Position numbers and translations under genes: made by a program
Shown: positions 23,783 to 32,439 of the stretch, in pieces
Position numbering within the stretch: the stretch's first letter is position 1
Layout: every line of letters begins with the position of its first letter
Assembly: GCA_003228175.2 (NCBI GenBank)
Contig: QGNQ01000019.1
Coordinates: 1 to 37,207 of the forward strand
Direction of reading: 5' to 3'
Length of the DNA stretch: 37,207 nucleotides
Origin: Chloroflexota bacterium
Lineage (GTDB): Bacteria > Chloroflexota > Dehalococcoidia > Bin125
The notes under the pieces: model-generated
What the model was told of the DNA's origin: nothing
Databases searched by the model: none
What the model saw: the letters and a program-made list of their open reading frames with translations, nothing else

Positions 23783-24985
23783 GTGGACCTAGACCTCGCC
23801 CAACGACTCCACCGCCCCGCCCAGAGCAAGATCCTCTGGCTCGTCCTTGACGGGCTCGGTGGCCTGCCGCATCCAGACACTGGCAAGTCCGAGTTGGAGA
23901 CGGCCCGCACCCCCAACCTGGACGCACTCGCCTCCCAAAGCGCGTTGGGCCTCACCATGCCCGTCGGCTATGGCGTCACGCCCGGCTCCGGCCCCGGCCA
24001 CCTGGCCCTCTTCGGCTACGACCCCCTCCAGTTCGACATCGGTCGCGGCGTCCTCGAAGCCACCGGCATCGGCTTCCAGCTTGGCCCCAATGACGTCGCC
24101 GCGCGCGGAAACTTCTGCACGCTCGATGCGGCCGGTCGGATCAGCGACCGCCGCGCCGCTCGCATCCCCACACAGCAGTCGGCGGCCATCGTCGAGCGAC
24201 TCCGCGCGATCACCATCGACGGCCTGGATCTCTTCGTCGAGCCGGTCCGCGAGCATCGATTCGTGCTTGTCCTGCGCGCGCCCGGCCTCAGCGACCAGAT
24301 CACAGAGACCGACCCGCAAGCGGAGGGCGTCGCCCCGCTCCTCAGCCAACCCCAACACCCGGACGCGGCTCGAACCGCCGCCGCCGTCAACGACTTCGTC
24401 GCCCAGGCGTCCGCGCTCATCTGCGACGAGGCCCTCGCCAACGGCCTCGTCCTGCGCGGCTTCGCGACTATCCCCAGCCTCCCCCAGATGTCCGACGTCT
24501 GGGGCCTCAACGCCGCCAGCTGCGCCATCTATCCCATGTACCGCGGCCTCGCCCGCCTGGCCGGCATGATCGCCATCCCCGCTGGCGACACGATCGACGA
24601 CCAGATCGCCTCCCTCGGCGAGCACTGGTCCCAGCACGACTACTTCTTCTGCCACTATAAATACACCGACTCCGCCGGCGAAGACGGCGACTTTGACGCC
24701 AAGGTCCAGCGCCTGCAGGACTTCGACGCCGCCCTGCCCGCCTTCCGCGCTCTGGACCCCGATGTCCTCGTCATCAGCGGCGATCACTCCACCCCCGCCA
24801 TCATGGCCGCCCACTCCTGGCACCCCGTCCCCTTCCTGCTCCATTCCGCCACCACCCGCCACCGTCTCGGCGCTGCCTTCACTGAAGCGGACTGCGGCCA
24901 GGGGCTGCTGGGCACCTTCCCCGCCAAAGAGTCCCTGCCCATCGCCATGGCCCACGCGGGCCGCCTCGCGAAGTACGGGGCCTGA
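23783..24985 (+). CDS. apgM: 2,3-bisphosphoglycerate-independent phosphoglycerate mutase, archaeal type
   Basis: 400 aa. Interconverts 3- and 2-phosphoglycerate; belongs to the alkaline-phosphatase-like metalloenzymes. Visible: ILWLVLDGLGGLPHPDTGK (first metal Asp), TARTPNLDALA, VTPGSGPGHLALFGYDP (Ser nucleophile region), GRGVLEATGIG, NFCTLDAAGRISDRRA, YPMYRGLARLAGM, FFCHYKYTDSAGEDGDF, and LVISGDHSTPAIMAAHSWHPVP (metal ligands). This is the aPGAM form common in archaea and several bacterial phyla, not GpmI. GTG start 12 nt after the pgk stop; clearly one operon with pgk and tpiA. Confidence 0.94.
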   Translation: MDLDLAQRLHRPAQSKILWLVLDGLGGLPHPDTGKSELETARTPNLDALASQSALGLTMPVGYGVTPGSGPGHLALFGYDPLQFDIGRGVLEATGIGFQLGPNDVAARGNFCTLDAAGRISDRRAARIPTQQSAAIVERLRAITIDGLDLFVEPVREHRFVLVLRAPGLSDQITETDPQAEGVAPLLSQPQHPDAARTAAAVNDFVAQASALICDEALANGLVLRGFATIPSLPQMSDVWGLNAASCAIYPMYRGLARLAGMIAIPAGDTIDDQIASLGEHWSQHDYFFCHYKYTDSAGEDGDFDAKVQRLQDFDAALPAFRALDPDVLVISGDHSTPAIMAAHSWHPVPFLLHSATTRHRLGAAFTEADCGQGLLGTFPAKESLPIAMAHAGRLAKYGA

Positions 24986-25021
24986 GTCCCACCACCAGCC
25001 TTCACAACAGACGGAGTTCGC

Positions 25022-25804
25022 ATGGCCCCGCGCATCCCCATCAGCGCCGGTAACTGGAAAATGAACCTCGACAACGAGGCCGCCGACGACCTCTGCCACG
25101 CGCTGCTCCTGCCCGACGACGACGCCATCCACCAGGTCGAAGGTGTCCAGGTCGTCCTTGCGCCCGGCTTCCTGCAGATCGAGCGCGTCCGTGACCACTT
25201 TGCCGGCACCGGCGTCGGCGTCGCTGGGCAAAACATGCACGCGCGCGACTCGGGCGCGTTTACCGGCGAAGTCAGCCCCGCTCAACTCGCCGAGGTCGCC
25301 AGCTGGGTGATCCTGGGCCACTCCGAGCGTCGTCAGTACTTCTGCGAGGACGACGGCGCTCTCAACGGCAAGGTGACCGCCGCCCTCGCCCACGGCCTGC
25401 GCCCCATCCTCTGCGTTGGTGAGACCACCCAGGAGCGACAGGCCGATCGCACCACGGCCGTTCTCACCCGCCAAGTCCGCCAAGCACTGGACGGTATCGA
25501 CCTGCCGCACGACTTCGTCATCGCCTACGAGCCCCTCTGGGCTATCGGCAGCGGCCAAGCCGCGACCGCCGAGCAGGCCCAGGCCGCCGCCGCCGTGATC
25601 CGCGGCCTCGTCCGGGACGCCGCCGGCAACGACGTCGCCGATGGCTGCCGCATCCTCTACGGCGGCTCCGTCAAACCCGACAACGCGGGCGAGTTCGCTG
25701 CCCAGACCGACATTGACGGAGCGCTTGTCGGAGGCGCCGCGCTCGACGATCAGAACTTCCTCGCCATCACCCGCGCCGTTGCCGGGTCGGACCAGGGGCG
25801 GTAG
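25022..25804 (+). CDS. tpiA: Triosephosphate isomerase
   Basis: 260 aa. Interconverts dihydroxyacetone phosphate and glyceraldehyde 3-phosphate. Visible: ISAGNWKMNLD (substrate-binding Asn and Lys), GVAGQNMHARDSGAFTGEVS, VILGHSERRQYF (catalytic His), VIAYEPLWAIGSGQAA (catalytic Glu), ILYGGSVKPDNAGEFAAQTDIDGALVGGAAL (phosphate-binding loops). The ATG follows ACGGAG. It lies 36 bp after apgM, completing a lower-glycolysis set. Confidence 0.97.
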   Translation: MAPRIPISAGNWKMNLDNEAADDLCHALLLPDDDAIHQVEGVQVVLAPGFLQIERVRDHFAGTGVGVAGQNMHARDSGAFTGEVSPAQLAEVASWVILGHSERRQYFCEDDGALNGKVTAALAHGLRPILCVGETTQERQADRTTAVLTRQVRQALDGIDLPHDFVIAYEPLWAIGSGQAATAEQAQAAAAVIRGLVRDAAGNDVADGCRILYGGSVKPDNAGEFAAQTDIDGALVGGAALDDQNFLAITRAVAGSDQGR

Positions 25805-25811
25805 CCGGCAC

Positions 25812-26762
25812 ATGCCGCCCGCGCAGCTCCAGGAAGCGCCGCTCATCGCAGTCGTCGGCCCCACCGGAAGCGGCAAGACCAACTGGGCGCTCGCGCTCGC
25901 CACCCGCTTCGATGGCGAGATCATCGGCGCCGACAGTCGACAGGTCTATCGCGGCCTCAATATCGGCACCGCCAAGCCCACCGCTGCCCAGCGCGACGCG
26001 GTCCCGCACCACTGCATCGATCACGTCGACCCCCGCGAGCGATACCACCTCGGCCGCTTCCTGCGCGAGGCACGCGCCGCCATCAGCGCAATTCGCGCCC
26101 GAGGACGCCAGCCGATCCTCGCCGGTGGCACCGGACAGTACGTCTGGGCCCTGCTGGAGGGTTGGGACGTGCCCGAAGTCGCGCCCGACCCCGCCTTCCG
26201 AGCCGTCCTGGAGCAGCGCGCCGCGGACCAGGGTTCAGAGGTCTTGCACGCGCTGTTGCGTCAGTCCGACCCCGCCGCTGCCGCCGCCATCCTGCCCACC
26301 AACACCCGCCGCCTCATTCGCGCCCTGGAGGTGCAGCGCGCCACCGGTCGCCCCATCTCCGCCTGGTGGGCAGTCCGTGATCCCATCCCCGCGGCCATCA
26401 TTGCCCCCACCATCGATCCGGGCGTTCTCGACATCCGCATCGACGAACGCGTCCACGCCATGTTCGCCGACGGCCTCATCGACGAAACCCAAGCCCTGCT
26501 CCAGGCCGGCCTGCCCGCCGATGCCCCCGGCCTGGGCAGCATTGGCTACCGGCAGGTCGTGGCGCATCTCGCCCGCACGCCCATCGATGCGACCGGTCGC
26601 GAGACCGCTATCGCCGACACGCAGCAGGCCACCCGCCGCCTCGCCCGACGCCAGCGCGCCTGGTTCCGCGCCGCCGACCCCCGTATCCACTGGGCCGCCA
26701 CACTCGATACTGCTCTTGCAGAGCTGCCGGTTGCGCCGGGCTTGCCTACAATCCCTTCATGA
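25812..26762 (+). CDS. miaA: tRNA dimethylallyltransferase
   Basis: 316 aa. Adds a dimethylallyl group to A37 of tRNAs reading codons that begin with U. Visible: VVGPTGSGKTNWALALA (P-loop), IIGADSRQVYRGLNIGTAKPT, HHCIDHVDPRERYHLGRF, PILAGGTGQYVWALLEGW, RRLIRALEVQRATGRP, GSIGYRQ and RRLARRQRAWFR. It starts 7 bp after tpiA and its TGA overlaps the dapF ATG, and the last 16 bases of the gene contain the dapF -10 box. Confidence 0.96.
   Translation: MPPAQLQEAPLIAVVGPTGSGKTNWALALATRFDGEIIGADSRQVYRGLNIGTAKPTAAQRDAVPHHCIDHVDPRERYHLGRFLREARAAISAIRARGRQPILAGGTGQYVWALLEGWDVPEVAPDPAFRAVLEQRAADQGSEVLHALLRQSDPAAAAAILPTNTRRLIRALEVQRATGRPISAWWAVRDPIPAAIIAPTIDPGVLDIRIDERVHAMFADGLIDETQALLQAGLPADAPGLGSIGYRQVVAHLARTPIDATGRETAIADTQQATRRLARRQRAWFRAADPRIHWAATLDTALAELPVAPGLPTIPS
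26747..26752 (+). promoter_or_regulatory. -10 box (TACAAT) for leaderless dapF, inside miaA
   Basis: TACAAT, one base from consensus, ends 6 nt before the dapF ATG while still inside the last codons of miaA. It suggests an internal promoter with a leaderless transcript, on top of read-through from miaA. No -35 at 17 bp. Confidence 0.55.
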
Positions 26763-27661
26763 GCGCCCGCCCCTCCACCCCAAGCGCGCCCTTGGCTGCG
26801 ATCGATTTCCTCAAGGTGCAAGGCACCGGTAACGACTTCGTGCTCGTCGATGGCCGCGACACGCAGGCTGACTGGGCGGCCCTCGCGCCTAGCCTCTGCG
26901 ACCGCCACTTCGGCGTCGGCTCCGACGGCCTGCTCGTTGTCCAGGAGTCCGATCACGCCCCCGTGCGCATGGTCATGTTCAACCCCGACGGCTCAGAGGC
27001 GGAAATGTGTGGCAACGGCCTGCGCACCTTCGTCAAGTACGCCGTCGAGCGCGGCGGCGTCCCAGCCCCCGACCAGACCCTCAAGGTCGAGACCGGCGCA
27101 GGCGTCCTGCGCACCAGCTTCAACGCCGCCAACGGCGCCATCGACCGCGTCCGCATCGATATGGGCCCGCCCATCCTCGACGCGACAGCGATCCCGGTTC
27201 GTGCGGAAGGGGACGGCCCCGTCCGCGACCTCATGCTGCGAATCGGCGACGACGCTCTCGCAGTCACCTGCGTCTCCATGGGAAACCCCCACGCCGTCCA
27301 CTTCACCGACATCCCCGTCGACGAGTTCCCGCTCCATCGGCTGGGCCCCCTCGTCGAGCACGACGCGCACTTCCCCAATCGCGTCAACTTTGAGATCGTC
27401 AACACGGTCGCGCCGGACCGGTTGCGCATGCGCGTCTGGGAGCGCGGCGCGGGCGAGACCCTGGGCTGCGGCACCGGCGCCTGCGCAGTACTCGTCGCCG
27501 CTCGCCTGCACGACCGCGTCGGCGCGCAAGCCACCGTCAGCCTGACCGGCGGTGATGTCACCGTGAGCTGGGATATGCAAACCGAACCCCCAAGTGCGTT
27601 GGCTTCCGTGTTCCTGGAAGGTCCCGCGGAGTACGTCTACGAAGGCCGCTGGCAGCTCTGA
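26759..27661 (+). CDS. dapF: Diaminopimelate epimerase
   Basis: 300 aa. Converts LL- to meso-diaminopimelate for lysine and peptidoglycan. Visible: FLKVQGTGNDFVLVD, RHFGVGSDGLLVV, NPDGSEAEMCGNGLRTFVKY (first catalytic Cys), VSMGNPHAVHF, FPNRVNFEIV, VWERGAGETLGCGTGACAVLVAA (second catalytic Cys) and a final VFLEGPAEYVYEG. The ATG overlaps the miaA stop. The substrate is supplied by DapL, encoded 1.1 kb downstream. Confidence 0.97.
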   Translation: MSARPSTPSAPLAAIDFLKVQGTGNDFVLVDGRDTQADWAALAPSLCDRHFGVGSDGLLVVQESDHAPVRMVMFNPDGSEAEMCGNGLRTFVKYAVERGGVPAPDQTLKVETGAGVLRTSFNAANGAIDRVRIDMGPPILDATAIPVRAEGDGPVRDLMLRIGDDALAVTCVSMGNPHAVHFTDIPVDEFPLHRLGPLVEHDAHFPNRVNFEIVNTVAPDRLRMRVWERGAGETLGCGTGACAVLVAARLHDRVGAQATVSLTGGDVTVSWDMQTEPPSALASVFLEGPAEYVYEGRWQL

Positions 27662-27692
27662 GACCTGCCGCCATGAAAGAGTTAAGCGACGA

Positions 27693-28619
27693 ATGGTTAC
27701 CCCGGACTACTCCGCATTCAATCAAGATCGTGCTGCAGGGCTTGTGCGTGACCTGCACGAAACCATTGCCCAATCCCCGCGCAGCCTGCGCAACCAGCCC
27801 ACCGCCGACTACGGCGCCCTGCTCCGACTGCCCCGCATGCTGAGCACACAGTCGGAGGACGGCTATCTGCTCGGCATCCCCTACGGCCGCCATCTCAAGC
27901 TCTACTACGAGTTCGAAATGTTGGGCGCCTTGCAGAGCCAGCTCCGTAACCTCGTTAGCGACATCGGCGAGCTCGCCCTCAAGCACACCGACTGCCGCAT
28001 CATGGCCCTAGAGTTCGACGACTTCCCCAGCCGTCACCATGTCGACCACAGCTTCGTCGGCGCAGCCTTCCGCGATCCCCTGCCCTTCATGCTGATGCGC
28101 TGTCGCGACATGCGGGAGCAGCATCTCCCCGACGCGCCCGATGGCGTCACCACGCGCGCTGCCACCGACGCCGACGCCGACGCCATCAGTGCCCTGGAAA
28201 CCAGCGTCTCCGGCGAGGCCGCCCTCGGGCCGCCGCTCCCCGACGGATTCCTCGCCACCGCCAACACTGTCCTCCTCGCTGAGCGCGACGGCGCCGTCGT
28301 CGGCTACATCCGACTCGTCGATGCGGAGAAGCGTGGCCTCATGGCGGAGGAGTTCCTCGTCGACGAGGACGGCGGCGAAGATGCCGCCATCGCCCTGCTG
28401 CGTACCACCATGGAGAACGGCAAGGCCGCCGACCGCCGCCCCCTGACCATCCGCGTCAGCGCCGACGCAGGCGGCGACGCCGTCTTCAAGTCGTTCGGCT
28501 TCAAGCACAGCGGCGACGGCCTCCAGTACTTGCGCCTCGCAGACTCTGAGGCGGCCCAAGCCGAGATTAAGAAACGCCCCACCTACCTCAAGGTGGGCAA
28601 GATCTTCGGTCGCTTCTAG
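27693..28619 (+). CDS. GNAT-family acetyltransferase-like protein, two-part
   Basis: 308 aa. Residues 1-140 contain a conserved-looking block (YLLGIPYGRHLKLYYEFEML, then a Leu-rich helix and MALEFDDFPSRH) that I do not recognise. Residues about 150-290 fit a GNAT fold: TTRAATDADADAISALE, NTVLLAERDGAVVGYIRLVD (beta4), EEFLVDEDGGEDAAIALLRTTMENG (acetyl-CoA loop region) and FKSFGFKHSGDGLQYLRL. The canonical Q/RxxGxG/A loop is weak, so activity is uncertain. The ATG at 27693 is 31 bp after dapF and 128 bp before dapL; substrate unknown. Confidence 0.65.
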   Translation: MVTPDYSAFNQDRAAGLVRDLHETIAQSPRSLRNQPTADYGALLRLPRMLSTQSEDGYLLGIPYGRHLKLYYEFEMLGALQSQLRNLVSDIGELALKHTDCRIMALEFDDFPSRHHVDHSFVGAAFRDPLPFMLMRCRDMREQHLPDAPDGVTTRAATDADADAISALETSVSGEAALGPPLPDGFLATANTVLLAERDGAVVGYIRLVDAEKRGLMAEEFLVDEDGGEDAAIALLRTTMENGKAADRRPLTIRVSADAGGDAVFKSFGFKHSGDGLQYLRLADSEAAQAEIKKRPTYLKVGKIFGRF

Positions 28620-28657
28620 ACGCACGAGTCCCGCTACTGCCACTCGCCTGCGCTGGC

Positions 28658-28663
28658 TATGCT
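28658..28663 (+). promoter_or_regulatory. Possible -10 box (TATGCT) for dapL
   Basis: TATGCT lies in the 128-bp gap before dapL and would give a leader of roughly 75 nt ending in the ribosome site GGAAGGG (about 28735-28741). No matching -35. Confidence 0.3.
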
Positions 28664-28747
28664 GCCCGGCGTCAGGGCGTTGGGACGCACCGCGCCTATG
28701 TGATGGCTTCGCCCGTTGCCGTCACCGCCGGATCGGAAGGGACCCGC

Positions 28748-29911
28748 ATGCGAGTCGCCAAGCGCGTCGAGGATCTGCCCGCCTACCTCTTCGTCGAGAT
28801 CAGCCGTAAAATCGCCGCCAAGCGCGCCCAGGGCATCGACGTCATCACGTTCGGCATCGGTGATCCGGACCTCCCCACGCCCCCAGCCATCCTCCAAGCC
28901 CTGCACACCGCCGCCGACGATCCGGCCAACCATCGCTACCCCGAATCCGAGGGCCTGCCGGAGCTCCGCGCCGCGATCGGCGCCTGGATGCAGCGTCGCT
29001 TTGGCCAGACCTTCGACCCCGTAACAGAGATCCTGCCCCTCATCGGCGCCAAGGAAGGCATCGCCCACATCCCGCTCTGCTTCATCGAGCCGGGCGACAT
29101 CGCGCTCGTTCCCGATCCCGGCTACCCCGTCTACGAAATCGGCACCATGTTCGCCGGCGGCGAATCCTTCCGCCTGCCCCTCACCGACGAGAACGGTTGG
29201 CTGCCGGACTACTCCCTCGTCCCGCCCGCCATCCTTGAGCGCTCCCGCATGCTCTGGATCAACTACCCCAACAACCCCACCGGTGCGACCGCCACGCCCC
29301 AGTTCTTCGACGAAACCGTCGCCTTCGCCAAGCAGCACGACCTTGTCGTCTGCCACGACAACGCCTACAGCGATGTCGCATACGACGGCTACGTCCCGCC
29401 CGCCTTCCTGCAAGCGGCCGGCGCCCGTGACGTCGGTGTCGAGTTCTTCTCCTTCAGCAAGACCTTCAACATGACGGGCTGGCGCATCGCCTGGGTGGCC
29501 GGCAACCCGGACATCATCAACGCCCTCATGCGCGTCAAGTCCAACATCGACAGCGGTATCCCGCAGGCCATCCAGCGCATGGCCATCGCCGCCCTGGAGG
29601 GCGACCAAGCGATGATCGCGCAGAACAACGCCTCCTTGCAGCGCCGCCGCGACCGTGTCGTCGCCGCACTGGAGCAGATCGGACTCCGCGTCCGCGCCCC
29701 TCAAGCCAGCCTCTACGTCTGGGCGCGCGTGCCCGACGGCATCACCAGCGCCGACTTCGCCACCCGCCTGCTTGAAGAGCAGGCCGTCGTCGTCACCCCC
29801 GGCCGCGGCTACGGCGAGTACGGCGAGGGCTACGTCCGCCTCTCCCTCACCGTCCCCGACGACCAGATCGACGAAGGCGCCCGGCGCATCGCCGCCCTCA
29901 CCAACGGCTAA
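28748..29911 (+). CDS. dapL: LL-diaminopimelate aminotransferase
   Basis: 387 aa. Converts tetrahydrodipicolinate plus glutamate directly to LL-diaminopimelate, bypassing the succinylase and acetylase routes. Visible: MRVAKRVEDLPAYLFVEI at the start, VITFGIGDPDLPTP, HRYPESEGLPELRAAI, PLIGAKEGIAHI, LVPDPGYPVYE, INYPNNPTGATAT, VCHDNAYSDVAYDG, FFSFSKTFNMTGWRIAW (PLP Lys), GEGYVRLSL. The ATG at 28748 was chosen because GGAAGGG precedes it by 6 nt and it yields the family N-terminus; GTG 28700 and ATG 28703 are in frame upstream. DapL occurs in plants, Chlamydiae and Chloroflexota among others. Confidence 0.93.
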   Translation: MRVAKRVEDLPAYLFVEISRKIAAKRAQGIDVITFGIGDPDLPTPPAILQALHTAADDPANHRYPESEGLPELRAAIGAWMQRRFGQTFDPVTEILPLIGAKEGIAHIPLCFIEPGDIALVPDPGYPVYEIGTMFAGGESFRLPLTDENGWLPDYSLVPPAILERSRMLWINYPNNPTGATATPQFFDETVAFAKQHDLVVCHDNAYSDVAYDGYVPPAFLQAAGARDVGVEFFSFSKTFNMTGWRIAWVAGNPDIINALMRVKSNIDSGIPQAIQRMAIAALEGDQAMIAQNNASLQRRRDRVVAALEQIGLRVRAPQASLYVWARVPDGITSADFATRLLEEQAVVVTPGRGYGEYGEGYVRLSLTVPDDQIDEGARRIAALTNG

Positions 29912-30003
29912 CCGATCCGTGCATCCTCAGCGCGCCGGCTGCGACGGGAGTGCCGCCGCCGCCGCCTTCCAGAAGCTGCCGTCGGCCGCCGAGAGCATCC
30001 CGC

Positions 30004-30009
30004 TAAACT
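30004..30009 (+). promoter_or_regulatory. -10 box (TAAACT) for hflX
   Basis: TAAACT lies in the dapL-hflX gap, predicting a start near 30016 and a short leader that includes the ribosome site AGGAG at 30038-30042. No -35 hexamer seen. Confidence 0.45.
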
Positions 30010-30048
30010 CGACCGACGACGACACCTAGCGCCCCGCAGGAGCACACG

Positions 30049-31380
30049 ATCCCAAAGTCCGACCGTAAGAAGCCCGGCAAGCGCAGCCACGCCAACCCCA
30101 CCGTGCCGACGCAGGAACGCGCGATCCTCGTCGCCGTCGATTGGCCCCACGCCGAGCACTGGGACGTCGACGCCTCGCTGGACGAACTCGCCATGCTCAC
30201 CCAGACCGCCGGCGCAACCCCCATGGAGCGCGTCGTGCAGCGGCTCCGCCACCCTGACCCGCACAGCTACGTAGGCAAGGGCAAGCTCGCCCAGATCGTC
30301 GAACTGCGCACCAAACTCAACGCCACCCTCGCCGTCTTCGACGATGAACTCACGCCCGCACAGCAACGCGCGCTGGAGTCCGCCCTCGACCTCAAGGTGA
30401 TCGACCGCACCGCCCTCATCCTCGACATCTTCGCTCAGCGCGCCCGCACCAACGAGGGCAGCTTGCAAGTCGCCCTCGCGCAGCATGAGTACCTCCTGCC
30501 CCGCCTGGCCGGGCAGTGGTCCCACCTCGAACGCATGGAGGGCGCGATCGGATTGCGCGGCCCCGGCGAGACCCAGCTGGAGACCGACCGACGCCTCATC
30601 CGCGGCCAGATCAAGAAGCTCAAGCAGCGCATCGAGCAAGTCCGCCGGCACCGCCGCGAGCAGCGACGCCGTCGCGAAGGCATGCCCGTCGTCGCCCTTG
30701 TCGGCTACACCAACGCTGGCAAGAGCACCCTCCTCAACGCGCTCACCCATGCCGGCGTCCGTGTCCACGACCGGCTCTTCGAGACCCTGGACCCCACCAC
30801 TCGCCGCTGGGTCTTCGACGCCGCTGCCCCCGACGGTGCGCCCGGCGGCGCCGTTCTGATCACCGACACCGTTGGCTTCATCCAGAAGCTGCCCACCCAG
30901 CTCGTCGCCGCCTTCCGCGCCACCCTGGAGGAGCTGCAAGAGGCCGACGTACTCCTGCACGTCGTCGACATCACCCACCCGGACGCCGCCGAACAGGCCC
31001 AGGCCGTTGAGGACACGCTCGCCGAGATCGGCCTGCTCAGCGCCGCCGACCACCCCGACGCGCCCGCGCGCATCACCGTCCTCAACAAGATCGACGGCCT
31101 GCTGCCCGCCCCCGACGCCCTCGATGAGGCGGACGCCCTCGCCCAGCTCACGCCGGAGCTGCGACGCGCCCTCGCCGCCGATCGTGACGACGAGATCGTG
31201 CTCGTCTCCGCCGTCAAAGGCTGGGGCTTCGAGGCGCTGCGTGCCGCCGTCGGCCGCGCCCTCGGCTCCGGCGTTGAGCTCCTCGAGCCCGCCCCGCACG
31301 CTAAGCCAGATCCCGCACGCGACGATGCGGCAACGCGTCTCGCCTCCGCCTCTGCGGCCCACACCCAGAGCGCCGGCTGA
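30049..31380 (+). CDS. hflX: Ribosome-associated GTPase HflX, probable ATC start
   Basis: 443 aa from ATC 30049, or 425 aa from GTG 30103. HflX binds 50S subunits and splits stalled or stressed ribosomes. Visible: RAILVAVDW, N-terminal HflX domain with YVGKGKLAQIVEL, the linker RMEGAIGLRGPGETQLETDRR, basic coiled coil (IKKLKQRIEQVRRHRREQRRRR), G1 GYTNAGKSTLLNAL, G3 DTVGFIQKLPTQLV, and G4 LNKIDG. Start: AGGAG (30038-30042) lies 6 nt before ATC 30049, followed in frame by PKSDRKKPGKRSHANP, a basic lead typical of ribosome-binding proteins. The GTG at 30103 has no ribosome site. An ATC start, rare but known, or a base substitution in an original ATG is suggested. Confidence 0.9.
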   Translation: MPKSDRKKPGKRSHANPTVPTQERAILVAVDWPHAEHWDVDASLDELAMLTQTAGATPMERVVQRLRHPDPHSYVGKGKLAQIVELRTKLNATLAVFDDELTPAQQRALESALDLKVIDRTALILDIFAQRARTNEGSLQVALAQHEYLLPRLAGQWSHLERMEGAIGLRGPGETQLETDRRLIRGQIKKLKQRIEQVRRHRREQRRRREGMPVVALVGYTNAGKSTLLNALTHAGVRVHDRLFETLDPTTRRWVFDAAAPDGAPGGAVLITDTVGFIQKLPTQLVAAFRATLEELQEADVLLHVVDITHPDAAEQAQAVEDTLAEIGLLSAADHPDAPARITVLNKIDGLLPAPDALDEADALAQLTPELRRALAADRDDEIVLVSAVKGWGFEALRAAVGRALGSGVELLEPAPHAKPDPARDDAATRLASASAAHTQSAG

Positions 31381-31397
31381 GCCCCCCGGACGCATTG

Positions 31398-32426
31398 CTA
31401 CGACCGCTCCCCCAACGCCCCCTCTGAGCTGGCCGCTCCGGCGCCCGCTCCGTGAGCAAACGCCTCCTCCGCGAACGCCAGCGCCTCCGCCATCAGCCGC
31501 CGCCGGGCGATGAAGATCGACGTGTGGCCATGGTCGAACCAGCTCACCCGCGGATTGCCCCATAGCGTGCGCAACTCCTCAATCCCCTCCGGCCCCGCCA
31601 GCATGTCGTGGCGGCCTGCCTGGATCAGGATCTGCGCCGCCGCGATGCGGGACGGCACGCGCCGGTCCAAGGGCGCGAACGCCGCCGCAATGTCGTCGGC
31701 CGTAATCCCGCTCTCGCGCAGTTGTTGCGTCCACACCTCCAACAGTGGCGATTCGAACACCGTTCGGCGCCCCACCGGCGGCTGGATCAGCACCGCGAAC
31801 GCCGGCCGCGCGTCACGCGTCAGCACCAGACTGTGTACCACCGCGCCAAGACTCACCCCCCACACCCCCGCCCGCCCGTACGCCGACTCCAGCCAGCCCA
31901 GCGTTGCGCGCACATCGCGCACCGCCTGTCCCACCGCGCGGACGTGCGTGAAAATGTCGCCGTGCAAGAGATCGTGCCCGCTGAGCTCCCGTTGCCCGTC
32001 CGCGCGCATCGCCGCGCGCTCCTTGTGCAGCGGCGCTGTCAGCAACACCGCCGCGGTGCCGCGCGACGCGAACCCACGCGCCATGCGCGCATAGAAGCGC
32101 TCGAATCCCGAGTTAATCCCCGTGAACGCGCCCGGAAACAGCACCACCGCCCCCCGCGCCGGCCCTACCGGCTCAAACAGCACCCCCTGCACCATGGCGT
32201 CGTGCGGCAGCCCGAACGGCGGCGACGACGCGAACTCGAACCGTCGTGGCCCGCTCCCCTCGGCGTCCAGAAACGTGACGGCCGTGGGCGCGCCCGGGTC
32301 GTCCAGCGGGACCACCGGCGTATCGCCCGCGCGCAGCCGACGCAACGCCTCCGGGTCCGGCCACAGCGTCCGACGGCGCAACTCCGCCCGGTGCACCGTC
32401 AGCCGCAGCAACACCTGATCGATCAT
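31398..32426 (-). CDS. Alpha/beta hydrolase (possibly ABHD18/DUF2048-like)
   Basis: 342 aa. Visible: AVVLFPGAFTGINSGFERFY (oxyanion region), AAVLLTAPLHKER, GVWGVSLGAVVHSLVL with the nucleophile Ser192 in GVSLG, a late Asp (QAGRHDMLAG) and a His in WFDHGHTSIF, so the catalytic triad is complete, unlike the pseudo-hydrolases at 4776-6671. No signal peptide. ATG at 32426 is 14 bp after the flavodoxin-like stop, so they are co-transcribed. The 3' end faces hflX across 17 bp. Substrate unknown; an esterase or lipase-like role is plausible. Confidence 0.75.
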   Translation of the reverse strand: MIDQVLLRLTVHRAELRRRTLWPDPEALRRLRAGDTPVVPLDDPGAPTAVTFLDAEGSGPRRFEFASSPPFGLPHDAMVQGVLFEPVGPARGAVVLFPGAFTGINSGFERFYARMARGFASRGTAAVLLTAPLHKERAAMRADGQRELSGHDLLHGDIFTHVRAVGQAVRDVRATLGWLESAYGRAGVWGVSLGAVVHSLVLTRDARPAFAVLIQPPVGRRTVFESPLLEVWTQQLRESGITADDIAAAFAPLDRRVPSRIAAAQILIQAGRHDMLAGPEGIEELRTLWGNPRVSWFDHGHTSIFIARRRLMAEALAFAEEAFAHGAGAGAASSEGALGERS

Positions 32427-32439
32427 CCGCGCCGGCCAA

